DNA of 64,000 nt, taken from assembly GCA_922989275.2 (NCBI GenBank), contig OV277869.1, forward strand, positions 19,788,189 to 19,852,188, written 5' to 3'. The notes under the pieces were generated by a model. The model did no database searches and had not been told where the DNA came from. It saw only the letters and a list, made by a program, of their open reading frames with translations. Source of the stretch: Gari tellinella (Eukaryota; Mollusca; Bivalvia; Cardiida; Psammobiidae). The stretch's first letter is position 1; each line of letters begins with the position of its first letter. Shown here one piece after another: positions 35,210 to 45,904 of this stretch. The position numbers and the translations under genes were made by a program.

Positions 35210-35350
35210 TTTACTCCTTCCGATCGAAAATTTAACCGATTGCGAGCTTCAAAACAACTTCTTACATAGTATATTCTCAATTTCGACTTACAAAATATCC
35301 TAAATAAGCTTTAAGTTTATTTTTTATCGGACGTAAATTTTTCAAACACA

Positions 35351-36123
35351 CTCACATGTATCGATACTTGATGGGAGCCGAAGCTTCGCTAGTTTATATA
35401 TTATTACATGTACCGCTTTATATTCAGCGCTTCAAGTTAGCTACAACAGCAGTAATTTTGAACAAGCTAGCTTATTATATAAGTTAAATTACATTTGAAT
35501 CAAATTTATAAGTAAAAATCTTAACATTTGGTCACTGATTTCAGATATCGGGTGTATCTGACGATAACACCATACCATATATACGGAATACATATATTCC
35601 CATCGCAGCCGTGAAAACAAGTTTCTTTGTTTTTCTCCATTAAATATCTATAAGATAAGGTGGAAATGAGAGATTATTAATATTAGCATCAATAAAACGT
35701 ATCTGCAGGCAAAATAATATGATTCTTCATAGTGTAAATGACTCACATACCCCTAGCCAACCCTCACAGGACTCGCTAGGGGTACGTGACCGTACCGCTG
35801 ATTTCAAATATTAGAGGTACGGTCACGTACCCCTAGTCACAACCAACAAAGAAACTTCAACAAATATTCTCTACCAACTTTGATGTGAATAGATGTATTC
35901 CGCATATAGGATATGGTGTTATCGTCAGATACGCCCGATATCTGAAATCTGTGACCAATGTTAATTTTTTTTCTTATAAATTTGATTCAAAGGTAACTTA
36001 TATAATAAGCTTGTTCGAAATTACTGCTGTTGAAGCTTCCTAACTTAGCGCTGAATGTAAAGTGGTAAGAATATAGAAACTAGCGAAGCTTCGGCTCCCA
36101 TCAAGTTTCGATACATGTAAGTT
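35351..36123. mobile_element. Large palindromic (foldback-like) MITE
   Basis: About 280-bp arms: ACATGTATCGATACTTGATG, GGAGCCGAAGCTTCGCTAG and TCAGATATCGGGTGTATCTG at the left are matched in inverse at the right (GAAGCTTCGGCTCCCATCAA, CAGATACGCCCGATATCTGA). The centre holds an inner hairpin at 35775-35841: CTAGGGGTACGTGACCGTAC with its complement GTACGGTCACGTACCCCTAG. Confidence 0.85.
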
Positions 36124-36234
36124 TGCTAGTTAATTACCTGTTACAAAAATCAACTCGAAAAGCACGCTTGAGAATGGATCGCAATTAAACAGTGCAAGTA
36201 TTCTAAACAAAGCTGGTATTGGATTATTATACAT

Positions 36235-37537
36235 TAGTGTTGGGAATCACTCTATATTTTGTGATCGTTCATTACATTTGAGTGAACGATCGATGATCGA
36301 CTAATGATCGACTAAAATTGAACAGAATTACTTTAATTTTATAACCACTGAAAAGTGAAAACAAAACAATGTCTGAGCTTTCAGAAATTCATGTTATTAA
36401 GTTTTACTTTTAAAACAAAACAATGTCTGAGCTTTCAGAAATTCATGTTATTAAGTTTTACTTTTTACTTTTGCTAAACGTTATTAAATCTAAGTGTATG
36501 TGTGTGAGAGAATGTAATTGCGTAAGTATCCCTGTTACAGTCTGAGCAAACACACGATCAGCAATCACTTGAAAATCATGCCATTTTAACCGCTTAAAAA
36601 CTATGGTACAGTGTTCCCTCTCTACAACGGTCCTCCCAACAACGACTCCCTCCTTACAACGACCCTTGCCACAGTTCCCTAAACGGGACAATTATGTCTA
36701 ACACTTTTACTGCTGCGATCCCGTCTGCTTAAGATTGTGGCTGTTGTTTTGTCTCAAAGTTACATATAAATGGAGATATGATAGAATAAATATAATGACG
36801 AGTGACAAACAGCTTGAATCCAGATCAGACGCCGCGTTACGCGGCGTCTGATCTGGATTCAAGCTGTTTGCAAATGTAAACTAAGTTTTTATTTTCCCTC
36901 TCTATAACGGTTCCCTCTGAACAACGCACACATGTTTTGTCTCCCATTAGGTGTCGTTGTAGAGAGGGCGCGCTGTACTGTGAATTTATGTTAAGAAACA
37001 TATACAAGCTATACTCGTTCTAAATTGTTTTCCATTACTCAGAGCGAATTTGAATTACCTGTGTAATTTTCGGAAGTGTCTCACTTCCTTCGTCGGCACT
37101 GACTGTTCGACTAGATAGATGTGTTTCAACTTCACTTCTAGATCTATTTGAGTACAAATATTTTGGAAATTATGCTTGAAACCTAATTGTTATAGACCTA
37201 TTCCGAAAAATCAGCCATGTTTACTGTCTAAGACGCGTTCAACTGGAGTTAGTCGCTGCTAGTTACTAACTTACTAGAGTCATAATGATTATGCATTAGT
37301 GCGTACTAGTGAATAGCCTATAGCGAACGATAGAAATTTCTCGACAGAGGTAAAAAATTCAGGACATCGACGACAAGTTCGAACAGTATTGCATTTTGAA
37401 TCTTTTACCACGGATTTTGCTTCTGCATTTTTACATTAGTCACTTTAGAGTCGACTATGGATTTTATTAGTCAATTAATCGATTTCTGCAGGTAAATGAT
37501 TCGACGTCGACTAAATCGATTAATCGGAATAACACTA
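36235..37537. mobile_element. hAT-like element with 8-bp target duplication
   Basis: TTATACAT occurs at 36227-36234 and 37538-37545. The ends are TAGTGTTGGGAATC and GATTAATCGGAATAACACTA. The interior near both ends repeats CGATCGATGATCGACTAATG-like and CGACGTCGACTAAATCGATT words. No transposase frame; a pogo-like MITE is nested at 36607-36977. Confidence 0.7.
36607..36977. mobile_element. Pogo/Tigger-like MITE with P-core
   Basis: The left end TACAGTGTTCCCTCTCTACA and right end TGTAGAGAGGGCGCGCTGTA are inverted repeats with TA at the borders. Inside are AACGACTCCCTCC, a perfect P-core at 36806-36872 (AAACAGCTTGAATCCAGATC around ACGCCGCGTTACGCGGCGT) and ATTAGGTGTCGTTGTAGAGA. Confidence 0.85.
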
Positions 37538-37664
37538 TTATACATGCTTGTAAAAATGTGAACATTCTTTATTCATAGGTATATTTTTTCGCTGCCTTGT
37601 AACAATATGCTGATTGGAGAAAAAAATATTTGATGAAGTTTCTTTGCTTTTCTGCGTTATGCTG

Positions 37665-37985
37665 GGTTCACACTGCCGATCAGATCAACTCGACCCTCCC
37701 GATCGCCGAATTTAGCCGACCAACTGCTTGAAAACGGCTTGTATACGACCTCTTCCCGACAGCTACACGATAGTACACGACTCTTAAACGACCATTCACG
37801 ACTATTTCTCGACTTCGACCCGACAAACATTCCGATCTCTACCCGACCATTCCGATCTATACACGGTCTCTACGCGATCTCTACTCGTCCAGCTCGACCA
37901 ATTCGATCTCTTCTCTTCCCGATTTCGACCCGACCAGATCGGCCTGTTCGTAAATATGGTCGTGAATTGGTCTTGAGCTTGTCAT
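37665..37985. repeat. Word-repeat region (CGACC, CCGATCTCTAC words)
   Basis: Starts CTGGGTTCACACTGCCGATC. The words CGACC, CGATC, CCCGAC and TCTAC recur through 37950. The beginning resembles the ends of other word-repeat elements (CCGTTCTCACTGTCCC at 54829). No matching right end found. Confidence 0.55.
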
Positions 37986-38189
37986 GAATTGTTCTTTCAA
38001 GCTGTCCAAGAATTACACTATAGACCCCTAGCCAATTGGTTTCAAAGCAATTGGACAATCCCTACCAGCAAGATCTACCAGACAGGCACAAGGTCAATGG
38101 TAAAACTCCAGAACTGCCATTTAGACCCACAGCATCCACAGCCCAGAAGTAGCAGTCATTGGTAAACTACTTTCTTCTAATAACATATA

Positions 38190-38246
38190 TTAAAGAAGAA
38201 TTTCTTCTTCTACTTCTTCTTCTTCTTCTTCTTCTCCTTCTCAATG
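38190..38246. repeat. (CTT)n microsatellite
   Basis: TTCTTCTTCTTCTTCTTC run with small changes. Confidence 0.95.
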
Positions 38247-38379
38247 AACGAAGAAAGAAGAGCGAGGTCTCTAAAGCATCGCTGTGTTAATTGCTCCAAA
38301 GTACATGTAGTCAACCGATTAATTATCGAACATTTATCGATTGAGACCCGGCCGATTGTACCGATAATCACATTTCGTA

Positions 38380-38525
38380 GTCGATATTTTTAGTCATTTC
38401 GTAGCCGCCAAAAAAGTTTGATAAGTCATTTCGTAACCACCAAAAAAATGAAAATGAATGGTCCCAAATAAGGCTTAAGTCATTTCGTAGCCTCTAAAAA
38501 TTGGAAAAGTCATTTCGTACCCAAT
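38380..38525 (-). repeat. Spaced GGCTACGAAATGACTT array, copy 1
   Basis: On the minus strand GG(C/T)TACGAAATGACTT recurs about five times, separated by 15-45 bp of T-rich sequence. The same series is on the plus strand at 46045-46280, with shared flanking sequence. Confidence 0.75.
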
Positions 38526-38790
38526 TTTTGTTCTGTATTTTTATTTTTTTAAATATTTTTTTTGGCAGTTTTCAGACATTATTTGAACAAAGATGTGAAA
38601 ACATGCAAAATTAACAAATTTATGTAAACTATGTTTTGGCCCCGAATTAATTATAAACCTTATTGTAATCAATAAATACGAAAGAAGACTCAAGCAGGAA
38701 ACGCAACACAAACAATACACCCATCTCTAAAGCAGAACACACACACAGCCATACCATAACAAACACACACACACACACAACCACACACGC
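38526..38790 (-). repeat. Composite flank of Penelope-like copy 2
   Basis: Reading the minus strand from copy 2: GT microsatellite, then the segment shared with 8819-8910, then GGTTTATAATTAATTCGGGG and TTGTTAATTTTGCATGTTTT shared with 45915-45985, then the TACGAAATGAC array. Confidence 0.7.
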
Positions 38791-39275
38791 AATACCATTC
38801 CTTCATCTACACACTAAATAGAAAACAACACGCAAGACAAACATAAAGCTAAGTGAACATAGGAGCCCGCCTTGGTACGGTCAGTAGCAATCAATAATCA
38901 ATTATAAATTAATTAACCATCAACAACCACTGGGGGGTTAAACCCTGGTTTAGGGGCGCCCAACCTCACACTTATCTCCTATATTCACCTATAACGACGA
39001 ACAGTGTACATAAAATATAAACCCTGTTCCACAACCTTACAATCAAAAAGACCGCCAGCACAGTAAGTAAATACATGTAAAACATCTAACAAAATTCTCT
39101 GACAGGATTATTAGTAACACGGGAAAGAATTAAACATTCAAGCCCGTGTTAAAAATAACCCACTATGGCAACGGTCAAATTGTACTCAAGCGAATAGTCT
39201 GTAGTCACGAGTAACCGTAAGACATGGGAGGGTTTAGGGTACGACAGAGAGGGAGAGAAAAACCAAAGCACGAAA

Positions 39276-39325
39276 ATCCGACATAACTCTCCCGGTTAAG
39301 GACGGCTTTAGAGATACATCATCAT
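39276..39325 (-). promoter_or_regulatory. SECIS element, six bases after the stop codon
   Basis: Minus-strand layout: stop TAG (39334-39332), then core ATGA (39325-39322), then TGATGTATCTCT, then apical AAAGCC with CCGTCC and CCGGG around it, then AGAGTTATGTC, then GGAT (39279-39276). TGATGTATCTCT pairs with the 3' strand over 12 positions with one T.T mismatch. ATGA and GGAT form the tandem G.A quartet. AAA lies 12 bases after ATGA, the usual distance. Below the quartet AGCAC pairs with GTGCT as helix I, with an internal loop between. This is the standard eukaryotic SECIS architecture, which directs selenocysteine insertion at UGA. Folding was done by hand. Confidence 0.8.
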
Positions 39326-39331
39326 GTAGTG

Positions 39332-41440
39332 CTAAGCCCTGTCTGTCGTCGCACAACCAAAGAGGAAAGCATAGTTATCAATTGTAGAATGATCGATAAC
39401 CAAACGTGAAGTGCGCAGCAATATAGTTGGATCATAATCTTTTTTGAGGAAAAATCTAATACGTTTCACAAATAGGTTTTGAAAATGCATATGTCCAAGA
39501 ATCTTACGAAGTCTGTAAATCACATCACCATAAAACTCCGGATGTGAAATACCTTGCCGCAGAAAAGACTTTAAGTTACATTTATACTTGTTAATGAGAG
39601 GAAGATTTCTATAAAAGAATTTAGAAAATGTTTTACGAAGTTTATGAAATCTGTACCCCTGTTTAAGAAGCTTTTCAGTAATAGTTTTATTACGAATGTG
39701 GAAGTCCTCAACAGAGGTACAAGCCCTAGCAAAACGAATAAGTTGTGAAATATAAACCCCGTAAGATGTAGAACGGGGAACATCGCCATCTAGATGAGGA
39801 TAGTTTACAATACTAAAATCAAAATCATCTCGTTTATCGTAAATCCTAGAAGAAACAATACCGTTATTTATTAAAAGATCCAAATCTAAAAATGGTGCCG
39901 ATAAATTTGACTCGTTTGTTTTATTAAGGCGTAATTCTTTTGGGTAAATAAAAGGAAACAACGTATCAAAAAATGGGTTGTCTATATTAAAAATATCATC
40001 TAGATAGCGCGATGTGTTGTTAAAGGCTTCGATCATATCTGCCTGTGTATCAGGTTTTAGACTAAGCATAAAGTCCCTCTCATAACAGTACAAAAATAGG
40101 TCTGCGACAAGGGGCGCACAGTTTGTACCCATAGGAATACCAATCACTTGGCGGTATATGGTACTCCCAAAACGTACATAAATATTATCCAGAAGAAATG
40201 ATAGTGACTTACAGACATCGGTGCAAGTCCACATAGTGTAATGCTTAACCGTGTCATTTGTAAAAAATGCTCGATCAGTATTACACGCCAGAAATAGTTT
40301 CCTTTCTCTGGCAAAAGTCTTTTCAATAAGTTGTATAAGTTTATCTTTTATTAAATTATGAGGTAAGGTAGTATATAGTGTTGAAAAGTCATACGTACTA
40401 ATATTGCAAGCTTGGTATTTTCTATGTTCAAGCTTCGTCAAAATTTCATTCGAGTTTTTGATAGACCAAAACAGATTAAGTCCAGAATTTTCGTAAGTCT
40501 TGTCACAATACCTTTGAACATGTTCTTTGATTTTAATTAAAGACGATGTCAAAAGTTTGGAAAGCTTAGTAGTAGTACATGCACTTGAATTAGCAATAAA
40601 ACGAGACTTATATGGTGTTTTGTGGAGTTTTGGTATCCAGTACATAGTAGGAAGTTTATGACATGTAATGTTGACGTCAGCTTTTAATTGTTTACAAGTA
40701 TCAAGATGATCAGATACTACATTATGCTCCGTTAAATTAGTCGTTGTATAGGAATTGGTATTCACAAGTTCCTGGTTTAAAGTATCAACATAATGTAATC
40801 GTCATACAATTATCACATTATTGGATGCTTTGTCTGCAGGAACGAGTACATATTTGGAATGAAAGTCTTGTATGCCCTTCTTTAAGTGACGAATGTTAAA
40901 TTTAGGTTTAGGTGGTAAAAGATGGTTATTGGATAAATAGAACGAAATCCGGGTATCGATAGTATCAAAAATTAATTCTTTCCATTTTGTAAGAGCGTCA
41001 TTTTCAGCATGTTCTCTGCGGCACCAGTTGGTACTATACTTATTCAAAGCTTCAGAAATATGATTGCGACAAGTATCGAAATCAATTAAGGCAGGTAATC
41101 TAAATTTAGGTCCCTTACTCAAAAGCGCTCTAATGCGTTTATCTTTAATGATATCAAAATTGCCAGTTATTATATGACCCACTGGAGCGTAACAGAATTT
41201 AGAAGAGGTACAGTCTCATGTATCTGGTGTGTTTTCGAGAATTTTAAGATCAGAAACAATTTTATTGTAATTAAAAATTAACCCTCTAACAGATTTATTA
41301 TACTTATAACAAATAATAGGTGGTTCAAGATTTTTGAAATAATTTGGAATAGCATTCATCACATTTTTGTTACGGAGAATACTTTGTAAATCTATGAAAT
41401 CAATACCTTTATTTATAAAAGGGACCTTAATGAAATATCA
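39332..41440 (-). CDS. Penelope-like reverse transcriptase with in-frame TGA (candidate selenoprotein)
   Basis: About 701 codons can be read from 41437 to the TAG at 39332 if two internal TGA codons are read through. In order: FINKGIDFIDLQSILRNKNV, NAIPNYFKNLEPPIICYKY, then TGA at 41216-41218 in T-TGA-D-C-T-S-S-K-F (the CxC motif, first Cys replaced), GHIITGN, VPADKASNNVIIV followed by TGA at 40802-40804 and RLHYVDTLNQEL (Cys in relatives), LPTMYWIPKLHKTPYKSRF, RT motif A TYDFSTLYTTLP, motif B GIPMGTNCAPLVAD, motif C RYLDDIFNIDN. Both TGA sites are cysteines in related proteins as I recall them, and a SECIS follows the stop. The alternative is two nonsense mutations in a dead copy. A third in-frame TGA at 41438-41440 is of unclear meaning. 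Confidence 0.75.
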
Positions 41441-41475
41441 AGTTGTTGAATTTTGTTTAAAACACGAATATTCTT

Positions 41476-42394
41476 ACATGTACTCGTGTCTATATGCAAT
41501 CAATTAAACAGACATAAATGGATGTATAATAGGACGGATTGCTGATTTACTTTCATTTGCCTAACTGAAATACCTAATTAGAATTGTAGGAATAAAAGAT
41601 TTTATTAGATACGCAGAAAATTCCTGCTTGAGCAGCAACTTGTACATAACGTTACCTTTATACATGTATGCCTCTTGGTTGAAATACAGGTTCAAACGTA
41701 TATATGAATAAGAGTTGAGTTGATAGTAAATATAGACAGGATTATTATTTGCATTTAAGACAGATGGCATATTTCAGTAAGGTGATGGTTGGTTTAATTT
41801 TGCCCTACTGAAATGGTCAATTTGAATTTTAACCATTACATGTACTTTTATTTTGTTTTAGTCTAATTTAGCGAGATAAGTGAAATGGGCCGTTACAAAT
41901 CCATCCAATCGCTGTAGAAGTAGGTATTGGGTTTGGCTTATGAGGAAGATTTATTTGATTGGTTGAGAGGTTTGAAAGAATGACCTGTATATTTCGAACA
42001 CACACAAATTAGGTATTGGGTGTGGCTTATGGAGAAGATTTATTTGATTGGTTGAGAGTTGAAAGAATAACCTGACAAGTTATATAGAGTGTTTCGTTGT
42101 GCAGACGCATTGAAACGAGGGTTTTTTGTTGGTGTTTTTGTTTTGTTTGTTTTTTAAGTTTTAAATAATAAGTGAACTTCGTAGTTTGTTTGAAAAATAA
42201 GTAAATTTACTTAGATTCAGTAATTCTTGATCTTTTTTAAATAAACATAAGTTTATAAAATTTATATAATGCAGGTCATCTGTAATAATATGTTTTTATG
42301 TATTCAGTTCGTAATTCGGCGTATGAAGGACAAATTAAGAAAAAGTGGTATCCAGACTCGATTGAAGCCGTGTTACATAATTTACAAAAGATAC
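41476..42394. other. AT-rich stretch with a local direct repeat
   Basis: TATTTGATTGGTTGAGAG and TTAGGTATTGGGTGTGGCTT occur twice, near 41925-41995 and 42009-42070, about 85 bp apart. No gene recognised. Confidence 0.5.
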
Positions 42395-42616
42395 AGACGG
42401 GAAAACGTCATTATTTACCGTTTAAACGCAAACGCAACGCAAACGCAAACTAAACAATTCTGACTTTTCATTTTTGTATGAGTGGCAAACACTTTGGAGC
42501 CTGATCAGACGTCCGGTTACCCGGTGTTTGATCAGGCTCCGAACTGTTTGCACTGTAAATAATAGTTTTAGCGTAAAAGTGTTTATTGGGAAAGAATAAC
42601 GCCATTTACCGTTTAA
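42395..42616. mobile_element. MITE family A variant, unit 1 of a tandem series
   Basis: GTTTAAACGCAAACGCAACG, a P-core at 42482-42552 (GCAAACACTTTGGAGCCTGA and AGGCTCCGAACTGTTTGC), then GTTTATTGGGAAAGAATAAC and GCCATTTACCGTTTAA. The same order is repeated at 44341-44520 and again, cut short, at 44521-44612. Confidence 0.75.
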
Positions 42617-44340
42617 CCCTCATCCGGACCTTGCAAAAACTTCCATTTTGAGACTATTGGGGTCCGTTGGACCCCATTGTGTATTTTTGTTATTTTTCTA
42701 AGTCAAGATAGGCATTTGTGACATAACTGATGCCGCATTATAAATTGGTGTGTTTATGCTATATGGTAGTGATAAAACCGAAACGTTGCTCTCATTGTTA
42801 CCATGGCAACCAGTGACCATAGTAACCAAAAAAAAAACTACGTTTTTTGCTGTAAAATCGAATTGTATTGTGCAGAAAATGTACAGACGGGGAGATGAGG
42901 ACATATTTATCACTAGATATACCTTTTGTTATATTAATGGTGTATCTTTTACAGAATTATGTAAATATTGGAAGAAAATGACAAAAATATGGTGGACCCC
43001 AAATAATAGTTATGCATATTAACATTGGTTACTATACAACTTTTAACCACGACTGATTTAAAAACTTTATTAGTGGAACATATGCAACCAAAACAGCTTC
43101 CCAGATGATCAATATAGTCACTTTGTTAAGCTTTGTTTCTACTTCCAATTATTTCATGGCAATAGTTGTCCAATTTATTTGACCTGTCACCGTGCATGTC
43201 TTAGCTCCGTGCAGGATTCATGACACTGACACTGAGACAGTGGCATGTCAAATATATGTGATAAAACTAAGTGTAATGAAAGTAACACACACATAACTTC
43301 AAATGGTAAAGATAATAGAGTTTTGTTTTGAATATCAATTGCTTAACACAAGTCTTAAATACTACTCATAAATATGTCTACTTAACATGACCACATGTCT
43401 GATGAGCTTTATGATAGTGTCCTAGACGCAGTTACAGGTGTAACCACGGTCTGTTTTGGTCAATAGTCTACATCAGATATTTGTATCACTGTAATGGACT
43501 ATTATTTGAGGTTTCCTGCGATCATCATCTATTACATTAATTTTGATTCATGAATGAAATAACAAGAAATTGTATCAAACATTAGGTTAAGCCACTGCTG
43601 AACAAGCGTTTGCCATACATTCTAATTGGGGCATGTTTGTCTGTTTTATGTCTTTCTTCCCCTGTAGCTATATAGTTGAATCTGATATACTGAAAAATTG
43701 CAATGAAGCATTGAAATGGACGCCTTAAATACCGACCGACCAGACCTCATTGGCCAACGTTCAATAGGGTCAAGGACAAAGGTCAAGGTCACCAATCTTG
43801 GCCCATGACTGCTATGGAAACTTTCAGAAAGGACCAGAACCTAAAATAATACAGAACCCTTATTTCAATCTTGACATCATTGACATCACTGAGGTCAGAT
43901 AGAATTGTTTTCGTTCCGTTCAGTGTGAATCCCTTGGACTCGCGGTTTGCACTCCGGGGTTATAATATCCAAGGGAAAAAACTCAATCACAAGATCGTAA
44001 AAGATAAAGTTTGATATGTGAATTGAGGAACAGTATTGTCAGTGATATCTAGTACTCAATAATGTCATTATTGTAGTTGTAAACAACAAGGCACGGTTTT
44101 GAAATGGCCTGAAATACATTTTACTAACCTTTAGAATTCTGGGGTCCGGCTGGACCCCAGACGTTTTTTTAAAATAAAATATACGTGAATTGACCTATTT
44201 AGTACTTATTTCACACAAGTATCAAAAACAGTCATATAAACAATGTCTAAAAACGTCATAAGCGTCATTAGGCTGAATATTGTTTTCTAGCAAAAATAAA
44301 GCCGCTGGGGTCCAATGGACCCCAAAGGTCCGGATGAGGG
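42617..44340. mobile_element. piggyBac-like non-autonomous element, 1.72 kb
   Basis: TTAA at 42613-42616 and 44341-44344. The ends CCCTCATCCGGACCTT and AAGGTCCGGATGAGGG are inverted repeats. TTAA followed by CCC is the piggyBac signature. GGGGTCC-N-GGACCCC palindromes occur near both ends (42658-42676, 44305-44323) and at about 44141-44159. No transposase frame. It splits the tandem series of family A units. Confidence 0.85.
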
Positions 44341-44615
44341 TTAAACGCAAAAGCAAAAAATAAGTCTGACTTTTCATTTTTGTACGAGTGGCAAACACTT
44401 CGGAGCCTGATCAGACGCCCGATTACCCGGTGTCTGATCAGGCTCCGAATTGTTTGCACTGGAAATAATAGTTTTAGCGTAAAGACGTTTATTGGGGACA
44501 GAATAACGTTCTTTACCGTTTTCGCAAACGAAACACATAAGCAAAAAACAATTCTAACTTTTCATTTTTCTATGAGTGGCAAACACTTTGGAGCCTGATC
44601 AGACGCCAGATGATA
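44341..44615. mobile_element. MITE family A variant, units 2 and 3
   Basis: Unit 2 has a P-core at 44391-44457 and ends GGACAGAATAACGTTCTTTA-CCGTTTTCGC. Unit 3 starts directly after it and stops inside its P-core (GATCAGACGCCAGATGATAG at 44598). Confidence 0.75.
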
Positions 44616-44799
44616 GCAATATGATTTACTTTCAGTCTGTTTTAAGCGTACACTCATACATGTATATAGCTCAACCTCCTAAATGTGTCATACAAGTTCA
44701 TACAGGTTACATCGTGGAACTACAAATTTGCTTATGTGATTTGGTTACATTGTTTAGATTCTAATAATATATTTTCATGTTGTAATGTGTGTTTATATA

Positions 44800-44870
44800 T
44801 TTTTTATGTGACGAGAAACATTATATGTTTAAATAACAATACAACTTTTGAATCTTGAATCTTAAATATG
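44800..44870 (+). repeat. LINE 3' end with TTGAATC tail
   Basis: AACAATACAACTTTTGAATC then TTGAATCTTAAA; the same type of end as 12909-12975 on the other strand. Confidence 0.5.
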
Positions 44871-44939
44871 GAGCTGAAAATATATGTGTTCAATCGTTTG
44901 TGCTTTGCCTGTACATAATGATATGTGGTATATATCGTA

Positions 44940-45225
44940 TGTTCTGCATACTAGCAGATGAAAGCTTAAAGCAGACTGAAATATGAGAAAACTGCTCTGA
45001 TGAGCAGTGTGCTTTACTTGAATTCTGCTTAAATAGTTTGCAGCTGTAGAGATAGGTATTCGCTCTTTGTGCTAAAGTGTACACTGTTTTGAAACGGATC
45101 CGTTCCATTTTGTATTTCCTATTTACTAAAAGATGATAGCTTAAAGCAGGCTAAAAGAAGAGCACAATGCTCTGAGACAAAACCCTGCTTTACTTTTAAC
45201 CAGCTTTAAGCGTTGTCATCTGCAT
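44940..45225. repeat. Two K-core hairpins
   Basis: About 44950-45035 (AGCTTAAAGCAGACTGAAAT with GCTTTACTTGAATTCTGCTT) and 45134-45215 (GATAGCTTAAAGCAGGCTAA with TTTACTTTTAACCAGCTTTA). Both are worn members of family B. Confidence 0.65.
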
Positions 45226-45900
45226 TCAAATCTTTAACGAACATTAATCTCATATTTGTCTAAAGTGTGTGCTGCCACACCACTGTATTTAACGGTCATT
45301 TTGTTTTTATGCTACCAACTTATATTTGCTTATTTAATGTTATAACAAATAAACAGTGATTATTGATTAGTGGACGATAATTGGCTTGGTATGTGTGTTT
45401 ATCCGATGTGTAAACTGTTACAAAAACATACAAGTTAAGGTTTGCCACGCGTGACCTAAAATGAGCGATTAAAGACCAATTATACATGTACGCCCTATTA
45501 TACACCCATTTATGTCGGTTAATTGATTGCATATAGACACGTACTTTTCAATTTATTTTTTTTCAATTTCCTTTATTACACTCAGTTCATGATATACATG
45601 AATACATGAGGAAAACGTAATACATTGTATATACATAGACAAAACAAACATATTGACAAACAAATAAGTTTGTGTATTATCAGTTAGTTAAATTTCAGAA
45701 GATTGTTTACTATTAGATTCCGGGAGAGGTACGGGTATAATTAACAAAATGTTTAAGTTAGCAAAATATACTGGGAAAGCCAGACATTTTCAGATACCAT
45801 TATGTAAAAATGAAAATTATTAGGATATTTAACAGCACTTTTACTTAAGGACATGTATAACAATAGTTTAATATTCCTGTTTTAAACACAACATTCAACA
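45226..45900. other. AT-rich stretch, no gene seen
   Basis: TTTTTTTCAATTTCCTTTAT at about 45558 may be the 3' end of a minus-strand LINE or SINE. Nothing else recognised. Confidence 0.4.
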
Positions 45901-45904
45901 ACTT

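Larger units (their letters stand above)
38790..41475 (-). mobile_element. Penelope-like (Naiad-type) retroelement, copy 2
   Basis: Longer than copy 1. Reading the minus strand it carries coding sequence from about 41437 to 39332, a SECIS-like hairpin, and about 500 bp of 3' sequence ending at a GT microsatellite. The N-terminal GIY-YIG endonuclease expected for Naiads was not found: recognisable coding stops near 41440, so the copy is probably 5'-truncated. Confidence 0.85.

Noticed and set aside
39332..40765. Treating the ORF starting at 40765 as the complete protein
   Set aside because: The upstream frame continues in phase through TGA at 40802-40804 with strong family similarity; the ATG at 40765 is internal.
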